Below, one piece after another: positions 44,392 through 52,985 of a DNA stretch of 64,000 bases. Location of the stretch: positions 1-64,000 of the forward strand of contig CAKNLK010000009.1 in the NCBI GenBank assembly GCA_930989535.1, written 5' to 3'. How positions within the stretch are numbered: the first letter of the stretch is position 1; the number at the start of each line of letters is the position of its first letter. This DNA is from an uncultured Clostridia bacterium. Its GTDB lineage: Bacteria; Bacillota; Clostridia; Christensenellales; Borkfalkiaceae. A model generated the notes under the pieces. That model did no database searches, had not been told where the DNA came from, and saw only the letters and a list, made by a program, of their open reading frames with translations. The position numbers and the translations under genes are program-made.

Positions 44392-44949
44392 ATGCGTAAA
44401 AATTTCGGCGCAAAGCCGTACATGTATCCGATGCCTGTATTGATTATCGGCACCTACGATGAGAGCGGCGTTCCCGACGCGATGAACGCGGCGTGGGGCG
44501 GCATCTGCGAGGCGGATGAAATCATGCTCTGCCTTTCCGAATCGCACAAGACGACGCAGAACATCTTAAAGAGGAAGGCGTTCACCGTCAGCTTTGCGGA
44601 CAGGGCGCACGCCGTCGAATGTGACTATGTGGGCGTCGTTTCGGCGAACAAGGAGCCGAACAAGTTCCAAAAGGCGGGCTTTACCGCAGTCAAGAGCGAG
44701 TTTGTGGACGCGCCCCTCATCGAGCAGCTGCCGATGGCGTTCGAATGTGAGCTGAAAAAAGTGAACGAGGACGGCCTCATCATCGGCAAAATCGTCAACG
44801 TCTGTGCGGACGAGCGCATCCTCGGCAAAGACGGCAAGCCCGATCCCGCCAAGTTCACGCCCATTTGCTTCGATGCGGCCAACGGCACCTACCTCGCTTT
44901 GGGCGACATCGTCGGCAAGGCATTCTCCGACGGGCTGAAAATCAAGTAA
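44392..44949 (+). CDS. Flavin reductase-like protein (FMN-binding split barrel)
   Basis: The 185-residue protein starts at ATG 44392; GGGAGG lies 14 bases upstream. The pattern MPVLIIGTYDESGVPDAMNAAWGGICEADEIMLCLSESHKTTQNILKRKAFTVSFAD fits the flavin reductase-like/flavoredoxin family, which binds FMN as a dimer. Family members pass electrons between NAD(P)H or ferredoxin and flavin partners. The physiological partner here is unknown. A strong terminator follows. Confidence 0.87.
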   Translation: MRKNFGAKPYMYPMPVLIIGTYDESGVPDAMNAAWGGICEADEIMLCLSESHKTTQNILKRKAFTVSFADRAHAVECDYVGVVSANKEPNKFQKAGFTAVKSEFVDAPLIEQLPMAFECELKKVNEDGLIIGKIVNVCADERILGKDGKPDPAKFTPICFDAANGTYLALGDIVGKAFSDGLKIK

Positions 44950-45028
44950 ACGAATCCGATTGAGGGGAGCGTCTCCGTATTCGACGCCGCCGTGAACGCT
45001 TCGGCGAGATAATAGAGGCGAAAAAGAG

Positions 45029-45057
45029 AAAACGCCGCGCAAAAGCGCGGCGTTTTT
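45029..45057 (+). terminator. Strong intrinsic terminator
   Basis: A perfect 12-bp stem AAAACGCCGCGC/GCGCGGCGTTTT around an AAAA loop ends in five T. Confidence 0.88.
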
Positions 45058-45081
45058 GCTGCGGTTTTTTTGGCGGAAGGG

Positions 45082-45110
45082 TATACAAACCGCGGCGGGT
45101 ATGGTATAAT
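45082..45110 (+). promoter_or_regulatory. Promoter of the ZIP transporter gene
   Basis: TATACA (45082-45087), a 17-base spacer and TATAAT (45105-45110), with TGG before the -10. Confidence 0.68.
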
Positions 45111-45157
45111 AGAGTGGAAAACATGCGGAAGAGTATTCCGCGGCAAGGAGTAAAAGC

Positions 45158-45952
45158 ATGCTCGGAAGGGAGCTGTTGTTCGCGCTCATCGGCACGGGCG
45201 CGACATTTCTCGCCACCGCCCTCGGCGCGGCGATGGTGTTTTTGTTCCGCAAGGACATGTCGCCGAAATTGCAGCAGATATTTCTCGGGTTCGCCGCGGG
45301 CGTGATGACGGCGGCGGCCGTCTTTTCCCTGCTCATGCCCGCCATCGAAACGCTGGAGGAGCAGGGCAAAAACGTGCTTCTGCCCGTGGGCGGCGGCTTT
45401 GCGCTCGGCGCGCTGTTTTTGTTGGTGCTCGACCGCGTTCTGCCGCATATGCACATCGGAAGCGACGAGCCGGAGGGGCTGCGTGCGCACTTTCAGAAGA
45501 CGACCATGCTCGTGTTCGCGGTGACGCTGCACAATATCCCCGAGGGCATGGCTGTGGGATTGGCGTTCGCCGCGGCGGCGCAGAGCACGGAGGCGGGCGC
45601 GCTCGCGGGAGCGATTGCCCTCGCCGTCGGCATGGGGCTGCAAAATTTCCCCGAGGGCGCGGCGGTGTCCCTGCCCCTGCGCTCGGCGGGCGCGAAAAAG
45701 GGGAAGGCGTTCCTCATGGGCGCGCTTTCGGGCATCGTGGAGCCGGTTTTCGGCATTCTGGCGGTGCTCGTGGCGGGCACGATTGCGGGTATCATGCCCT
45801 GGACGCTCTCCTTTGCGGCGGGCGCGATGGTTTACGTCGTCGTCGAGGAGCTCATTCCAGAGGCGCACCTAGGCGAACATTCGCACATCGGCACGGCGAG
45901 CGTATTGGCGGGCTTTTTCGTCATGATGCTGCTCGACATCGCCATCGGGTAA
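45158..45952 (+). CDS. ZIP-family metal transporter (ZupT-like)
   Basis: The 264-residue protein has eight hydrophobic segments. The transport helices are clear: helix IV LVFAVTLHNIPEGMAVGLAF (HNIPEG) and helix V LAVGMGLQNFPEGAAVSLPL (QNFPEG), the binuclear metal site of ZIP proteins. The central loop has a small His-containing stretch (LPHMHIGSDE). It imports divalent metals such as zinc, iron or manganese, with exact preference unknown. The Shine-Dalgarno site is GCAAGGAG. The Crp/Fnr gene follows 12 bases later. Confidence 0.9.
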   Translation: MLGRELLFALIGTGATFLATALGAAMVFLFRKDMSPKLQQIFLGFAAGVMTAAAVFSLLMPAIETLEEQGKNVLLPVGGGFALGALFLLVLDRVLPHMHIGSDEPEGLRAHFQKTTMLVFAVTLHNIPEGMAVGLAFAAAAQSTEAGALAGAIALAVGMGLQNFPEGAAVSLPLRSAGAKKGKAFLMGALSGIVEPVFGILAVLVAGTIAGIMPWTLSFAAGAMVYVVVEELIPEAHLGEHSHIGTASVLAGFFVMMLLDIAIG

Positions 45953-45964
45953 AGGGAGAATACT

Positions 45965-46621
45965 ATGCGCGGGGAAATCAAACTTTTTCCTTTTTACGAA
46001 AAACTGACCGCCGCCGAGCGGGAAAAACTCGCGGGTTCGGCGCGGGTGCACGCCTTTGAACGGGGCGCACAGGTGCACGGCGGCGACTGCACGGGGCTCA
46101 TCCTCGTGCTCGAAGGCAGGCTGCGCGCCTATATCCTCTCCGAAGAGGGGCGGGAAATCACGCTGTTCCGCATCGAAGCGGGCGAGGTGTGCCTTCTGAG
46201 CGCTTCCTGCGTCCTCCGCGGCCTGTCCGCCGACGTGTTTGTATGCGCGGATACGGCGGCGCGCGTTCTGCTCGTCCCGTCCGAGGTGTTCCGCGAACTC
46301 TCCGAAAGCTCTCTCGCCGTGTCGGCATTTACGGGCGAAATGATGGCGGAGCGCCTCTCCCGCGCGCTGTGGGTGCTGGACGAGGTGCTCAATAAAAAAT
46401 TCGACGCCCGCCTCGCGTCTCTTCTCGTCGAGGAGGCGGGCTATGCGGGCGGGGCGGATGTGCGGCTCACCCACGAACAGCTCGCGGCGCATTTGGGCAC
46501 CGTGCGCGAGGCGGTCTCGCGCATGCTCAAATACTTCGAGCAGGAGGGGCTGGTTACTCTCTCCCGCGGCGGGGTACATATCGGGGATATGGCGGCGCTG
46601 CGCGCCCTGGCGGGGAAATAG
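45965..46621 (+). CDS. Crp/Fnr-family regulator
   Basis: The 218-residue protein starts at ATG 45965 after GGGAGA. A cyclic-nucleotide-fold domain (residues 15-125) contains the Cys-rich segment GEVCLLSASCVLRG and another Cys in VFVCAD. These may sense redox or reactive sulfur; there is no N-terminal Fnr Fe-S motif. The C-terminal helix-turn-helix is LTHEQLAAHLGTVREAVSRMLKYFEQEGLV. A palindrome with a GTAAC/GTTAC core lies between this gene and the thioredoxin gene and is a likely target. Confidence 0.88.
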   Translation: MRGEIKLFPFYEKLTAAEREKLAGSARVHAFERGAQVHGGDCTGLILVLEGRLRAYILSEEGREITLFRIEAGEVCLLSASCVLRGLSADVFVCADTAARVLLVPSEVFRELSESSLAVSAFTGEMMAERLSRALWVLDEVLNKKFDARLASLLVEEAGYAGGADVRLTHEQLAAHLGTVREAVSRMLKYFEQEGLVTLSRGGVHIGDMAALRALAGK

Positions 46622-46675
46622 GGCAGACGGCGGGGCAAGTGCGGGCAATCGCAAAAAAATTTTAAAAACTCCGAC

Positions 46676-46721
46676 TTTCTGTAACATTGTTACGGAAAGA
46701 AATTTGTTTTTCGGGTAAAAT
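46676..46721 (+). promoter_or_regulatory. Crp/Fnr-type operator and promoter of trx operon
   Basis: TTTC-T-GTAAC-ATT-GTTAC-G-GAAA (46676-46698) is a 23-base inverted repeat with one unpaired base per arm. A -10-like TAAAAT sits at 46716-46721 and there is no good -35. The palindrome centre (46687) lies about 41 bases before the predicted start (about 46728), the class II activation distance. Confidence 0.72.
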
Positions 46722-46753
46722 AAGGGTACAGAAAGCAAAAAGGAGAAACTGCA

Positions 46754-47059
46754 ATGGCTGTACTCACTGTAACGAAGAATAATTTTGAAGAATTGGTAAA
46801 AAATTCGGATGCCCCCGTGCTCCTGGATTTTTGGGCGGGCTGGTGCGGCCCCTGCCGCATGATGGGGCCCGTCGTCGAAGAAATCGCAGAGGCGCACCCC
46901 GAAATCCGCGTCGGCAAAGTTGACGTCGACAAGGAAACAGAGCTTGCACAGATGTTCAACGTCCTGTCCATCCCTACGTTTATCGTATTCAAAAAGGGTG
47001 AAGCCGTCGCCCGCACGGCGGGCGTGCGCCCGAAGGCGTCGTTGGAGGCGCTGTTATGA
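46754..47059 (+). CDS. trxA: Thioredoxin
   Basis: The 101-residue protein starts at ATG 46754 after AAGGAG. The fold is complete with the active site FWAGWCGPCRMMGP (Cys31, Cys34) and the cis-Pro segment LSIPTFIVF. It reduces protein disulfides in the cytoplasm. It is the first gene of a trx, rhodanese, CoA-disulfide reductase series and lies behind a palindromic activator site. This suggests induction by the upstream Crp/Fnr protein under oxidative or sulfur stress (inference). Confidence 0.95.
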   Translation: MAVLTVTKNNFEELVKNSDAPVLLDFWAGWCGPCRMMGPVVEEIAEAHPEIRVGKVDVDKETELAQMFNVLSIPTFIVFKKGEAVARTAGVRPKASLEALL

Positions 47060-47358
47060 GCATCTTCCATCTGTTTAAAAATACGTTTGCGGAGGAGGCG
47101 GAGCGCGCGGCAAGCACGCCGGGCGCGCGCGTCGTGGACGTGCGCACCCCCGAGGAATATGCGGCGGGGCATCTGCCGAACGCAGAGAACATCCCGCTCG
47201 ACGCGCTCGCGGGCGCCAAGTTTTCGGCGGGCGAAACGCTGTTCGTCTACTGCCACAGCGGCGCGCGCAGCGCGCGGGCGGCGGCCTTTTTCAAGGGTAA
47301 GGGGATAGACGCCGTCAATATGGGCGGAATCGCGGGGTACCGCGGAAAACTCGAATAA
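47056..47358 (+). CDS. Single-domain rhodanese
   Basis: The 100-residue protein starts at ATG 47056, overlapping the thioredoxin stop (ATGA), so translation is coupled. It has the rhodanese fold motifs RVVDVRTPEEYAAGHLPNAENIPL and the active loop FVYCHSGARSARAA with the catalytic Cys. It carries persulfide sulfur between donors and acceptors. With thioredoxin upstream and a CoA-disulfide reductase/rhodanese fusion downstream it belongs to a persulfide-handling module. Confidence 0.93.
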   Translation: MSIFHLFKNTFAEEAERAASTPGARVVDVRTPEEYAAGHLPNAENIPLDALAGAKFSAGETLFVYCHSGARSARAAAFFKGKGIDAVNMGGIAGYRGKLE

Positions 47359-47461
47359 TTACGGATTTTGCGGGGCGGGCGCATTATGCACACCAATCCG
47401 CGCATAAAAACGGGGGTTCGGTGCAAAAAGACGCGGCCGAACGCAAAAAGGAGCGAATTTT

Positions 47462-49156
47462 ATGAAAGTTGTCATCATCGGCGGGGTGGCGGGCGGAGCT
47501 ACGGCGGCGGCGCGCCTGCGCCGCCTCGACGAAAGCGCGGAAATTGTCGTTTTGGAGCGGAGCGGCTACGTTTCGTACGCCAACTGCGGCCTGCCGTACT
47601 ACATAGGCGGCGCTATCAAGGAGCGGGGCAAGCTCACCTTGCAGACGCCGCAGAGTTTCAAGCGCCGCTTCAACGTGGACGTGCGCGTCCGCAGCGAGGC
47701 AATCGAAATCCTGCGCGAAGCCAAGCAGGTGCGCGTGCGCGATTTGGAGAGCGGAAAGGAATACCTCGAAAGTTACGATAAGCTCGTCTATTCCCCCGGC
47801 GCGCGGGCGGTCGTGCCGCCCTTCGTGCCCGCGCACGAGCGGGTGCTCACCCTGCGCACGGTGGAGGATACCTTCCGCATCGACGACTTTATCAAGGAAA
47901 AATCGCCGAAAAGCGCGCTCGTTATCGGCGGCGGCTTTATCGGGCTGGAGGCGGCGGAAAACCTCCTCGCGCGCGGCTTACAGGTCGCCCTCGTCGAATT
48001 GGGAGACCAGGTGATGCCGCCCTTCGATTACGACATGGCTTGTATTCTCCATTCCCGCCTGCGCGAAGGGGGCGTCGATTTGCGCCTTTCGCAAAAAGTC
48101 GAGGCGCTGTCGGCGGACGGGCAGGGCATCGCGGCGAAAATCGAGGGCAGGGGAGAAATCCGTGCAGACATCGCGCTCGTCTGCGTCGGCGTTGCGCCCG
48201 AAACGCAGCTTGCCAGGGCGGCGGGGCTGGAACTCGGTATCAAGGGTGCCGTCGTAACCGATGAACATATGCGCACGTCCGATTCCGACATCTACGCCGT
48301 CGGCGACGCGGTGCAGGTGAAAAACTTCGTCACGGGCGAAACGGCGCTGTTCCCGCTCGCGGGGCCGGCGAACAAGCAGGGCAGAATCGCCGCCGACAAC
48401 ATCTGCGGCCTGGGCAGCCGCTTTGCGGGAGCGCAGGGCTCTTCCGTCGTAAAGGTGTTCGATATGACGGCGGCAAGTACGGGGTTGAGCGAAAAGGCGG
48501 CGGAGGCCGCGGGTTTTGCCTGCGGCGCGGTATTGCTGTTCTCCCCCGACCACGCGACCTATTACCCGGGCGCGCGCAACATGACGCTGAAGGTCGTGTA
48601 CAACAGGGAGGACGGGCGCATCCTCGGCGCGCAGGCGGTGGGCTACGGCGGCGTGGATAAGCGCATCGACGTTCTCGCGACGGCTATCCGCGCGAAGATG
48701 ACGGCGCAGGAACTGACCGAGCTCGATTTGTGCTACGCGCCGCCCTTCTCTTCGGCGAAAGACCCCGTCAATATGGCGGGTTACGTCATCGAAAACGTGC
48801 GGCTGGGCATCGTAAAGCAGCACACTTGGCGGGAGATGGAAGAAATCTGCAAGGACAAAAACGCCCTCCTTTTGGACGTGCAGACGGCGCCCGAGTACGA
48901 AGCTGCGCATTTTGAAGGGGCAGTCAATATCCCCGTCGACGAGCTCCGCGCCCGCCTCGGCGAGCTGGACAGGGGCAAAAAAATCTACGTCAACTGCTAC
49001 AGCGGGCTGCGCAGCTATATTGCCTGCCGCATTCTTTCGGAAAACGGGTTTGACTGTTCGAATTTTTCCGGCGGTATCCGCTTTTATAAGGTGGTGGCCG
49101 AGGGCGGAAATTACGATTCCGTTTCCCGCCATCTGTGCGGCGTACGAGCGGATTGA
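47462..49156 (+). CDS. CoA-disulfide reductase fused to rhodanese domain
   Basis: The 564-residue protein starts at ATG 47462 after AAGGAGCG. The first 450 residues are a pyridine-nucleotide disulfide oxidoreductase: FAD loop VVIIGGVAGGATAAARLRR, the single redox Cys42 in YVSYANCGLPYY (CoADR type), NAD loop SALVIGGGFIGLEAAENL and YAVGDAVQV. The last 110 residues are a rhodanese (ALLLDVQTAPEYEAAHFEG, VNCYSGLRSYIA). Such fusions reduce CoA disulfide, CoA persulfide or polysulfide with NAD(P)H. It continues the trx-rhodanese operon after a 103-base gap with no other gene. Confidence 0.92.
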   Translation: MKVVIIGGVAGGATAAARLRRLDESAEIVVLERSGYVSYANCGLPYYIGGAIKERGKLTLQTPQSFKRRFNVDVRVRSEAIEILREAKQVRVRDLESGKEYLESYDKLVYSPGARAVVPPFVPAHERVLTLRTVEDTFRIDDFIKEKSPKSALVIGGGFIGLEAAENLLARGLQVALVELGDQVMPPFDYDMACILHSRLREGGVDLRLSQKVEALSADGQGIAAKIEGRGEIRADIALVCVGVAPETQLARAAGLELGIKGAVVTDEHMRTSDSDIYAVGDAVQVKNFVTGETALFPLAGPANKQGRIAADNICGLGSRFAGAQGSSVVKVFDMTAASTGLSEKAAEAAGFACGAVLLFSPDHATYYPGARNMTLKVVYNREDGRILGAQAVGYGGVDKRIDVLATAIRAKMTAQELTELDLCYAPPFSSAKDPVNMAGYVIENVRLGIVKQHTWREMEEICKDKNALLLDVQTAPEYEAAHFEGAVNIPVDELRARLGELDRGKKIYVNCYSGLRSYIACRILSENGFDCSNFSGGIRFYKVVAEGGNYDSVSRHLCGVRAD

Positions 49157-49288
49157 CGAACGCGCCGCATACGCTGGAATTCGAACGCGCCGTAATGCAG
49201 GGGCTGCAAAAATAATTTTGAAACGCCATATTGCAAAATAAACTCAACAAAAGCGAATTGCAATAAACAAAAGCGAAGACCGTTATCG

Positions 49289-49320
49289 GGCGCTCCACGC
49301 GGTGGGGCGCCATTTATTTT
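49289..49320 (+). terminator. Terminator of the redox operon
   Basis: A 10-bp stem GGCGCTCCAC/GTGGGGCGCC (one T-G pair, loop GCG) is followed by ATTTATTTT. Confidence 0.65.
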
Positions 49321-49331
49321 ATAAAATAAAT
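49312..49331. repeat. Perfect 20-base AT palindrome
   Basis: ATTTATTTTATAAAATAAAT reads the same on both strands. It sits between the terminator and the protease promoter, and GACA-AAATA-TGTC follows one base later. It may be an operator for the protease gene. Confidence 0.6.
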
Positions 49332-49372
49332 GACAAAATATGTCAGTTATCAATTTTTGATAGCGATATTAG

Positions 49373-49401
49373 TTGTCTTTTTAAAAGTTAAGTGATAAAA
49401 T
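49373..49401 (+). promoter_or_regulatory. Promoter of the subtilase gene
   Basis: TTGTCT (49373-49378), a 17-base spacer and TAAAAT (49396-49401). The remaining 297-base gap before the protease holds only the terminator and palindromes listed. Confidence 0.75.
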
Positions 49402-49453
49402 ATAGGTGCAAAGATGGTAAAATTTTCATGAAAAATATGTGGAGGTAAAAAGT

Positions 49454-51409
49454 ATGGCGAAGATTTGGAAAAAAGCAATCGTTGCGCTGCTGGCGTTGGT
49501 CTGCTCGTTTACGCTGTTTGCGGCCTGCGCGACGGAAATTGCGAACGATTCGATTCCGTTGACAGATTTGACGGAATCGTATGAAGGGGAGGTAAAGGAT
49601 TCGAGCGGCAACTTGCTCGTTCCGTTCGACGTGGCGTACCCCGAAGCGTTCGAATCGGGGCAGTATAAATACGACGAAGACACGCTGCTTTTGAAGCTGA
49701 AGGAGGGCGAGGGCACGCTCAGCCGCGATTTGAAGAACTGCGGCTTTTCCTCGCTGGAAAAATTCTCCTCTTCCGACGCGGGCAACTGGTACCGCGCGCA
49801 GCTGAAAAAGAGCGCGAATATCCATACGGCGATCCAAAAGGCGCGCTCGCTCGACGAGGTGCTCGTCGCCGATTACGACTATCTGTATGAAACGGAGAGC
49901 GCTGTGCCTGCCTCCGCAGACGGCTCGACGGATGCGGACGGCATTTTAGACGAGCTTATCGACGACGTTCTCGGCAACGTCGAAGTGAAAAATCAGTGGT
50001 ATCTGACTTCGAGCGCCATTCAGCGCTCCTGGCGGTATCTGCAGGCGAACGGCATTTCGGCGGGCGGCCTCGGTTCGGTGGTGGTCGCCGTAATCGATAC
50101 GGGCGTCGACTATACGCACCCCGATTTGCAGGCAAATATGTGGGTGAACACGGCGGAGATCCCCGGCAACGGCATCGACGACGACAACAACGGCTACATA
50201 GACGATATTTACGGCGCCAACACGGTCGCGGATAACGGCGGCGCCGACGGCGCCGAGGGCGACCCGATGGACGACCACGGCCACGGCACGCACGTCGCGG
50301 GCGTTATCGGCGCGGCGAACAACCGCGAGGGCATCGTCGGCGTGGCGTACAACGCAAAAATCATGGCGGTCAAGGCAGGGCAGGCGACGGGCGTTTTCAA
50401 CCAGTCGGATATCGCCGAGGCGATTCTCTACGCCTACGATATGGGCGCGGACGTGATCAACATGTCCTTCGGCGGGGCGGCATGCTCCATCGCCGTGCAG
50501 GATGCGCTCTCCACCGCCTACACCCGCGCAACGCTCGTGGCTTCCGCCGGCAACGACGGTATACCGAACGAGGCTACAGATAATTATAAAGAATACGGCG
50601 ACTATATGCCCAACTACCCCGCGGCGCTCTCGTACGTTATCGGCGTGATGAGCGTGGGGCCTTTGGGCGTGGAATCTTCCTTTACCAACTGGGATGCGGT
50701 TGCGTATAACGGCGTAGAATACGAAATGTACGCCCCCGGCGAGGGGATTATGAGCACGCTCCCCGGCGGCAAGTACGGCAGGCTTTCGGGCACGTCGATG
50801 GCGGCGCCCATCGTTTCGGGCGCGGCGGCTCTCCTGCGCTCGTATTATACCGACAGGGATATGTATCCCTCTCGCTTTATCTCCGCGCAGCTCTCCGCGA
50901 CCAGCGGCGACGAAGCGATGTGTGGGAGTTCCACACATGGATTGCATAATCTCCCCATGCGCCTGAACGTGTACGACGCGCTCACCAAACTCCCCAAGCC
51001 GGACGTGGCGCTGTACGAACATTACCTGTTTGACGGGGAAGACATCGCCGAAGGCAACAACGGCGACGGCGTTGTCGACGCGGGCGAAACGATTGCAATC
51101 GGCGCGGTGCTGCGCAACCGCTGGGGCATGTCGGAAAATACGATTGTCTCCATCGATGCAGAAGGCGACACAGGCATCGCCAACCCGTATGTTGAAATCC
51201 TCACCGGCTCGGCGAACTTCGAGGGGGTGGGCACCTATTCCACAAAGGATACGCTCAGCCGCAATGACCAGGGCGTCATCACGGGCACGGAAAACCCGCT
51301 CGTCATTAAAATTGCCGATAACTGCCCGAACGATTATCGGATTCAATTAAACGTCACGATAACCTACGGCAACGGGCTGGACGAGGAAGACCATAAATAT
51401 CCGTTTTGA
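49454..51409 (+). CDS. Subtilase (S8) lipoprotein, C-terminally truncated
   Basis: The 651-residue protein starts at ATG 49454 after GGAGG. A lipoprotein signal ends in FAAC (Cys25), then a propeptide-like region and a full S8 catalytic domain: Asp215 in VIDTGVDYTHPD, His277 in DDHGHGTHVAG and Ser448 in LSGTSMAAPIVSG. A beta-rich domain follows (about 520-651). The frame ends abruptly after EEDHKYPF exactly where truncated integrase sequence begins. The native C-terminus is therefore lost, while the catalytic domain remains intact. It probably acts on the outer membrane face. Confidence 0.88.
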   Translation: MAKIWKKAIVALLALVCSFTLFAACATEIANDSIPLTDLTESYEGEVKDSSGNLLVPFDVAYPEAFESGQYKYDEDTLLLKLKEGEGTLSRDLKNCGFSSLEKFSSSDAGNWYRAQLKKSANIHTAIQKARSLDEVLVADYDYLYETESAVPASADGSTDADGILDELIDDVLGNVEVKNQWYLTSSAIQRSWRYLQANGISAGGLGSVVVAVIDTGVDYTHPDLQANMWVNTAEIPGNGIDDDNNGYIDDIYGANTVADNGGADGAEGDPMDDHGHGTHVAGVIGAANNREGIVGVAYNAKIMAVKAGQATGVFNQSDIAEAILYAYDMGADVINMSFGGAACSIAVQDALSTAYTRATLVASAGNDGIPNEATDNYKEYGDYMPNYPAALSYVIGVMSVGPLGVESSFTNWDAVAYNGVEYEMYAPGEGIMSTLPGGKYGRLSGTSMAAPIVSGAAALLRSYYTDRDMYPSRFISAQLSATSGDEAMCGSSTHGLHNLPMRLNVYDALTKLPKPDVALYEHYLFDGEDIAEGNNGDGVVDAGETIAIGAVLRNRWGMSENTIVSIDAEGDTGIANPYVEILTGSANFEGVGTYSTKDTLSRNDQGVITGTENPLVIKIADNCPNDYRIQLNVTITYGNGLDEEDHKYPF

Positions 51410-52361
51410 CGCTTTTCTGAATCTGTCCGAAAGTATGTCGCAGACCATACGGGGAAATGTGTGGTAAGCCGTAATCGAGCAATACCTTTTTGAGATGTCG
51501 GGCGAACATTCGTTCCAACAGTTGGTTGCCCTCTCTTGTGACGCATAGATAGGGGGAGTCAATGTTATGGGCAGTCTTGTAGCGGAATATTTCCTTAATG
51601 AAAGAATCTTCCAAAGGGAACGCTCGGACGCTCTTTTCGGTTTTGGTATCGCCTGTGGCAAGGTATAGTTTTTGATTTTTCCTTTGAACATATACCACGG
51701 CTTTATCAATTTTTAGTATGTTGCCGTGAATATCCTCGTTGGTTAAAGCTAACGCCTCGCTCGGTCGTAATCCTAAACCACCCATAAGCAGTACAGGGGT
51801 ATAGATAGGGCTGTCGATTTCGAGCAGTACCTCAAGTAGTCTTTTGTATTGTTTCAAGTTGTAGTAAGGGGTTTCTTTCGGAGTGTATTGCGGAATCTTC
51901 AGCTTGCGGTAGATATTGTTGTCAATCAGATCGACACGCTCCATATAGTTATAAAGAATGGAAAGACATTGACAGATAGTTTTGCATTTCCTCGGAGTAT
52001 CGAGATTAGCGTTGATGAAGTCCTGTAAAAGCATGGCGGTAGGTTGGGTAGGTTTCATTTGCCCGATTGCGCCATTGATGAGTGCAAATCCCTGTTCGTA
52101 GAAAGCCATTGTATTTTTAGATACTTTATCGACAAACTCTTTTTCATAAAGCAGTTTTTCAATCACTTGCCGAATGGTAATGTTTCTGTCGGTAATAACC
52201 TTTTTCGCCATCTCTGCGGCGTATGTGGTAGCCCATTTTTTAGCCTTTGCCTGTGTAGTAAAACCGCCCTTATACTTTTTCTGATGAACACCCCGAGCGT
52301 CGGTATAGCAAGCGGTGATACACCAAGTCTTTCCGTTCGCCTCTAATTTCGGTTGAGCCAT
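51354..52361 (-). pseudogene. Tyrosine recombinase/integrase lacking its catalytic end
   Basis: ATG 52361 (MAQPKLEANGKTWCITACY) follows GGAGG. The AP2-like arm-binding domain, SAM-like domain and start of the catalytic domain are present, including the first Arg region (LMGGLGLRPSEALAL) and SPYGLRHTF with the His-x-x-Arg box. After KTDIYGLP the sequence turns into antisense of the subtilase gene. The second His/Trp and the Tyr nucleophile are missing, so the enzyme cannot recombine DNA. The junction lies near 51385-51405. Confidence 0.82.
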
Positions 52362-52391
52362 AATAAATAACCTCCATAAAGTTTGATAAAT

Positions 52392-52434
52392 GAAAAAAAG
52401 GGCGTACAATCCGTGGTAAGACTGTACGCCCTTT
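52392..52434 (-). terminator. Terminator upstream of the integrase gene
   Basis: A 12-bp stem AAAGGGCGTACA/TGTACGCCCTTT (52397-52408 with 52423-52434). On the minus strand it is followed by seven T. It ends the leftward element transcript before the integrase. The rest of the 220-base gap shows nothing else. Confidence 0.8.
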
Positions 52435-52582
52435 CGATAGTTGATGGTATTGTTGTCATAAAGATTTTTTCGTGGGTTGTGTGTAATTTATGTAAATAAA
52501 AACAAACTTTTTTTGAAAATAGAAATATAAAAAGAGTTAGTATCACGCTACACATTTTACACAGAGCAAAAGGGATAGCTTC

Positions 52583-52981
52583 TCACCGCAGACACTCAAA
52601 CCGTTGGGAGATACGCCAAAGGGTTTCCTCGAAGCTGAACCATGCCAAAAGGGTTTGGTTGTCCGATTCCTCCGCAAACATATCCCTCTCGTTCCATTCC
52701 CGCAGTATATCCTTTGGGTTATAGGTGCTCACCTCCCGCATGACTTCCATGAGCAGGTGTCGTATATCCTGTTGATACTTCTCATAGAAAGCGGCAATGT
52801 CGTTTGTATAGATAAGCTCTGCCACACACCCCGAAACACACCCGTGCGTGAGTACCTCGGTAAATATCCGCTTCTTGTCCGTGTAGTCATTCCAACGCCG
52901 TATCACGAAGTCACAAACCGCTTTTGTGAGAGGGCTTGCGTTCCGCTTGATTTCCCGTATATTCGTAAGTGTCAGTTTCAT
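52583..52981 (-). CDS. Element-associated hypothetical protein (DUF7222-like)
   Basis: The 132-residue protein starts at ATG 52981 after GGAGG, right after the DUF2958-like gene. It reads MKLTLTNIREIKRNASPLTKAVCDFVIRRW, then a helical body ending in TLLAWFSFEETLWRISQRFE. I associate it loosely with helical proteins of conjugative elements in gut Firmicutes. No catalytic motif is visible. The arrangement in a tight leftward string with DUF2958-like and other small genes supports an element origin. Confidence 0.6.
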   Translation of the reverse strand: MKLTLTNIREIKRNASPLTKAVCDFVIRRWNDYTDKKRIFTEVLTHGCVSGCVAELIYTNDIAAFYEKYQQDIRHLLMEVMREVSTYNPKDILREWNERDMFAEESDNQTLLAWFSFEETLWRISQRFECLR

Positions 52982-52985
52982 TGCC

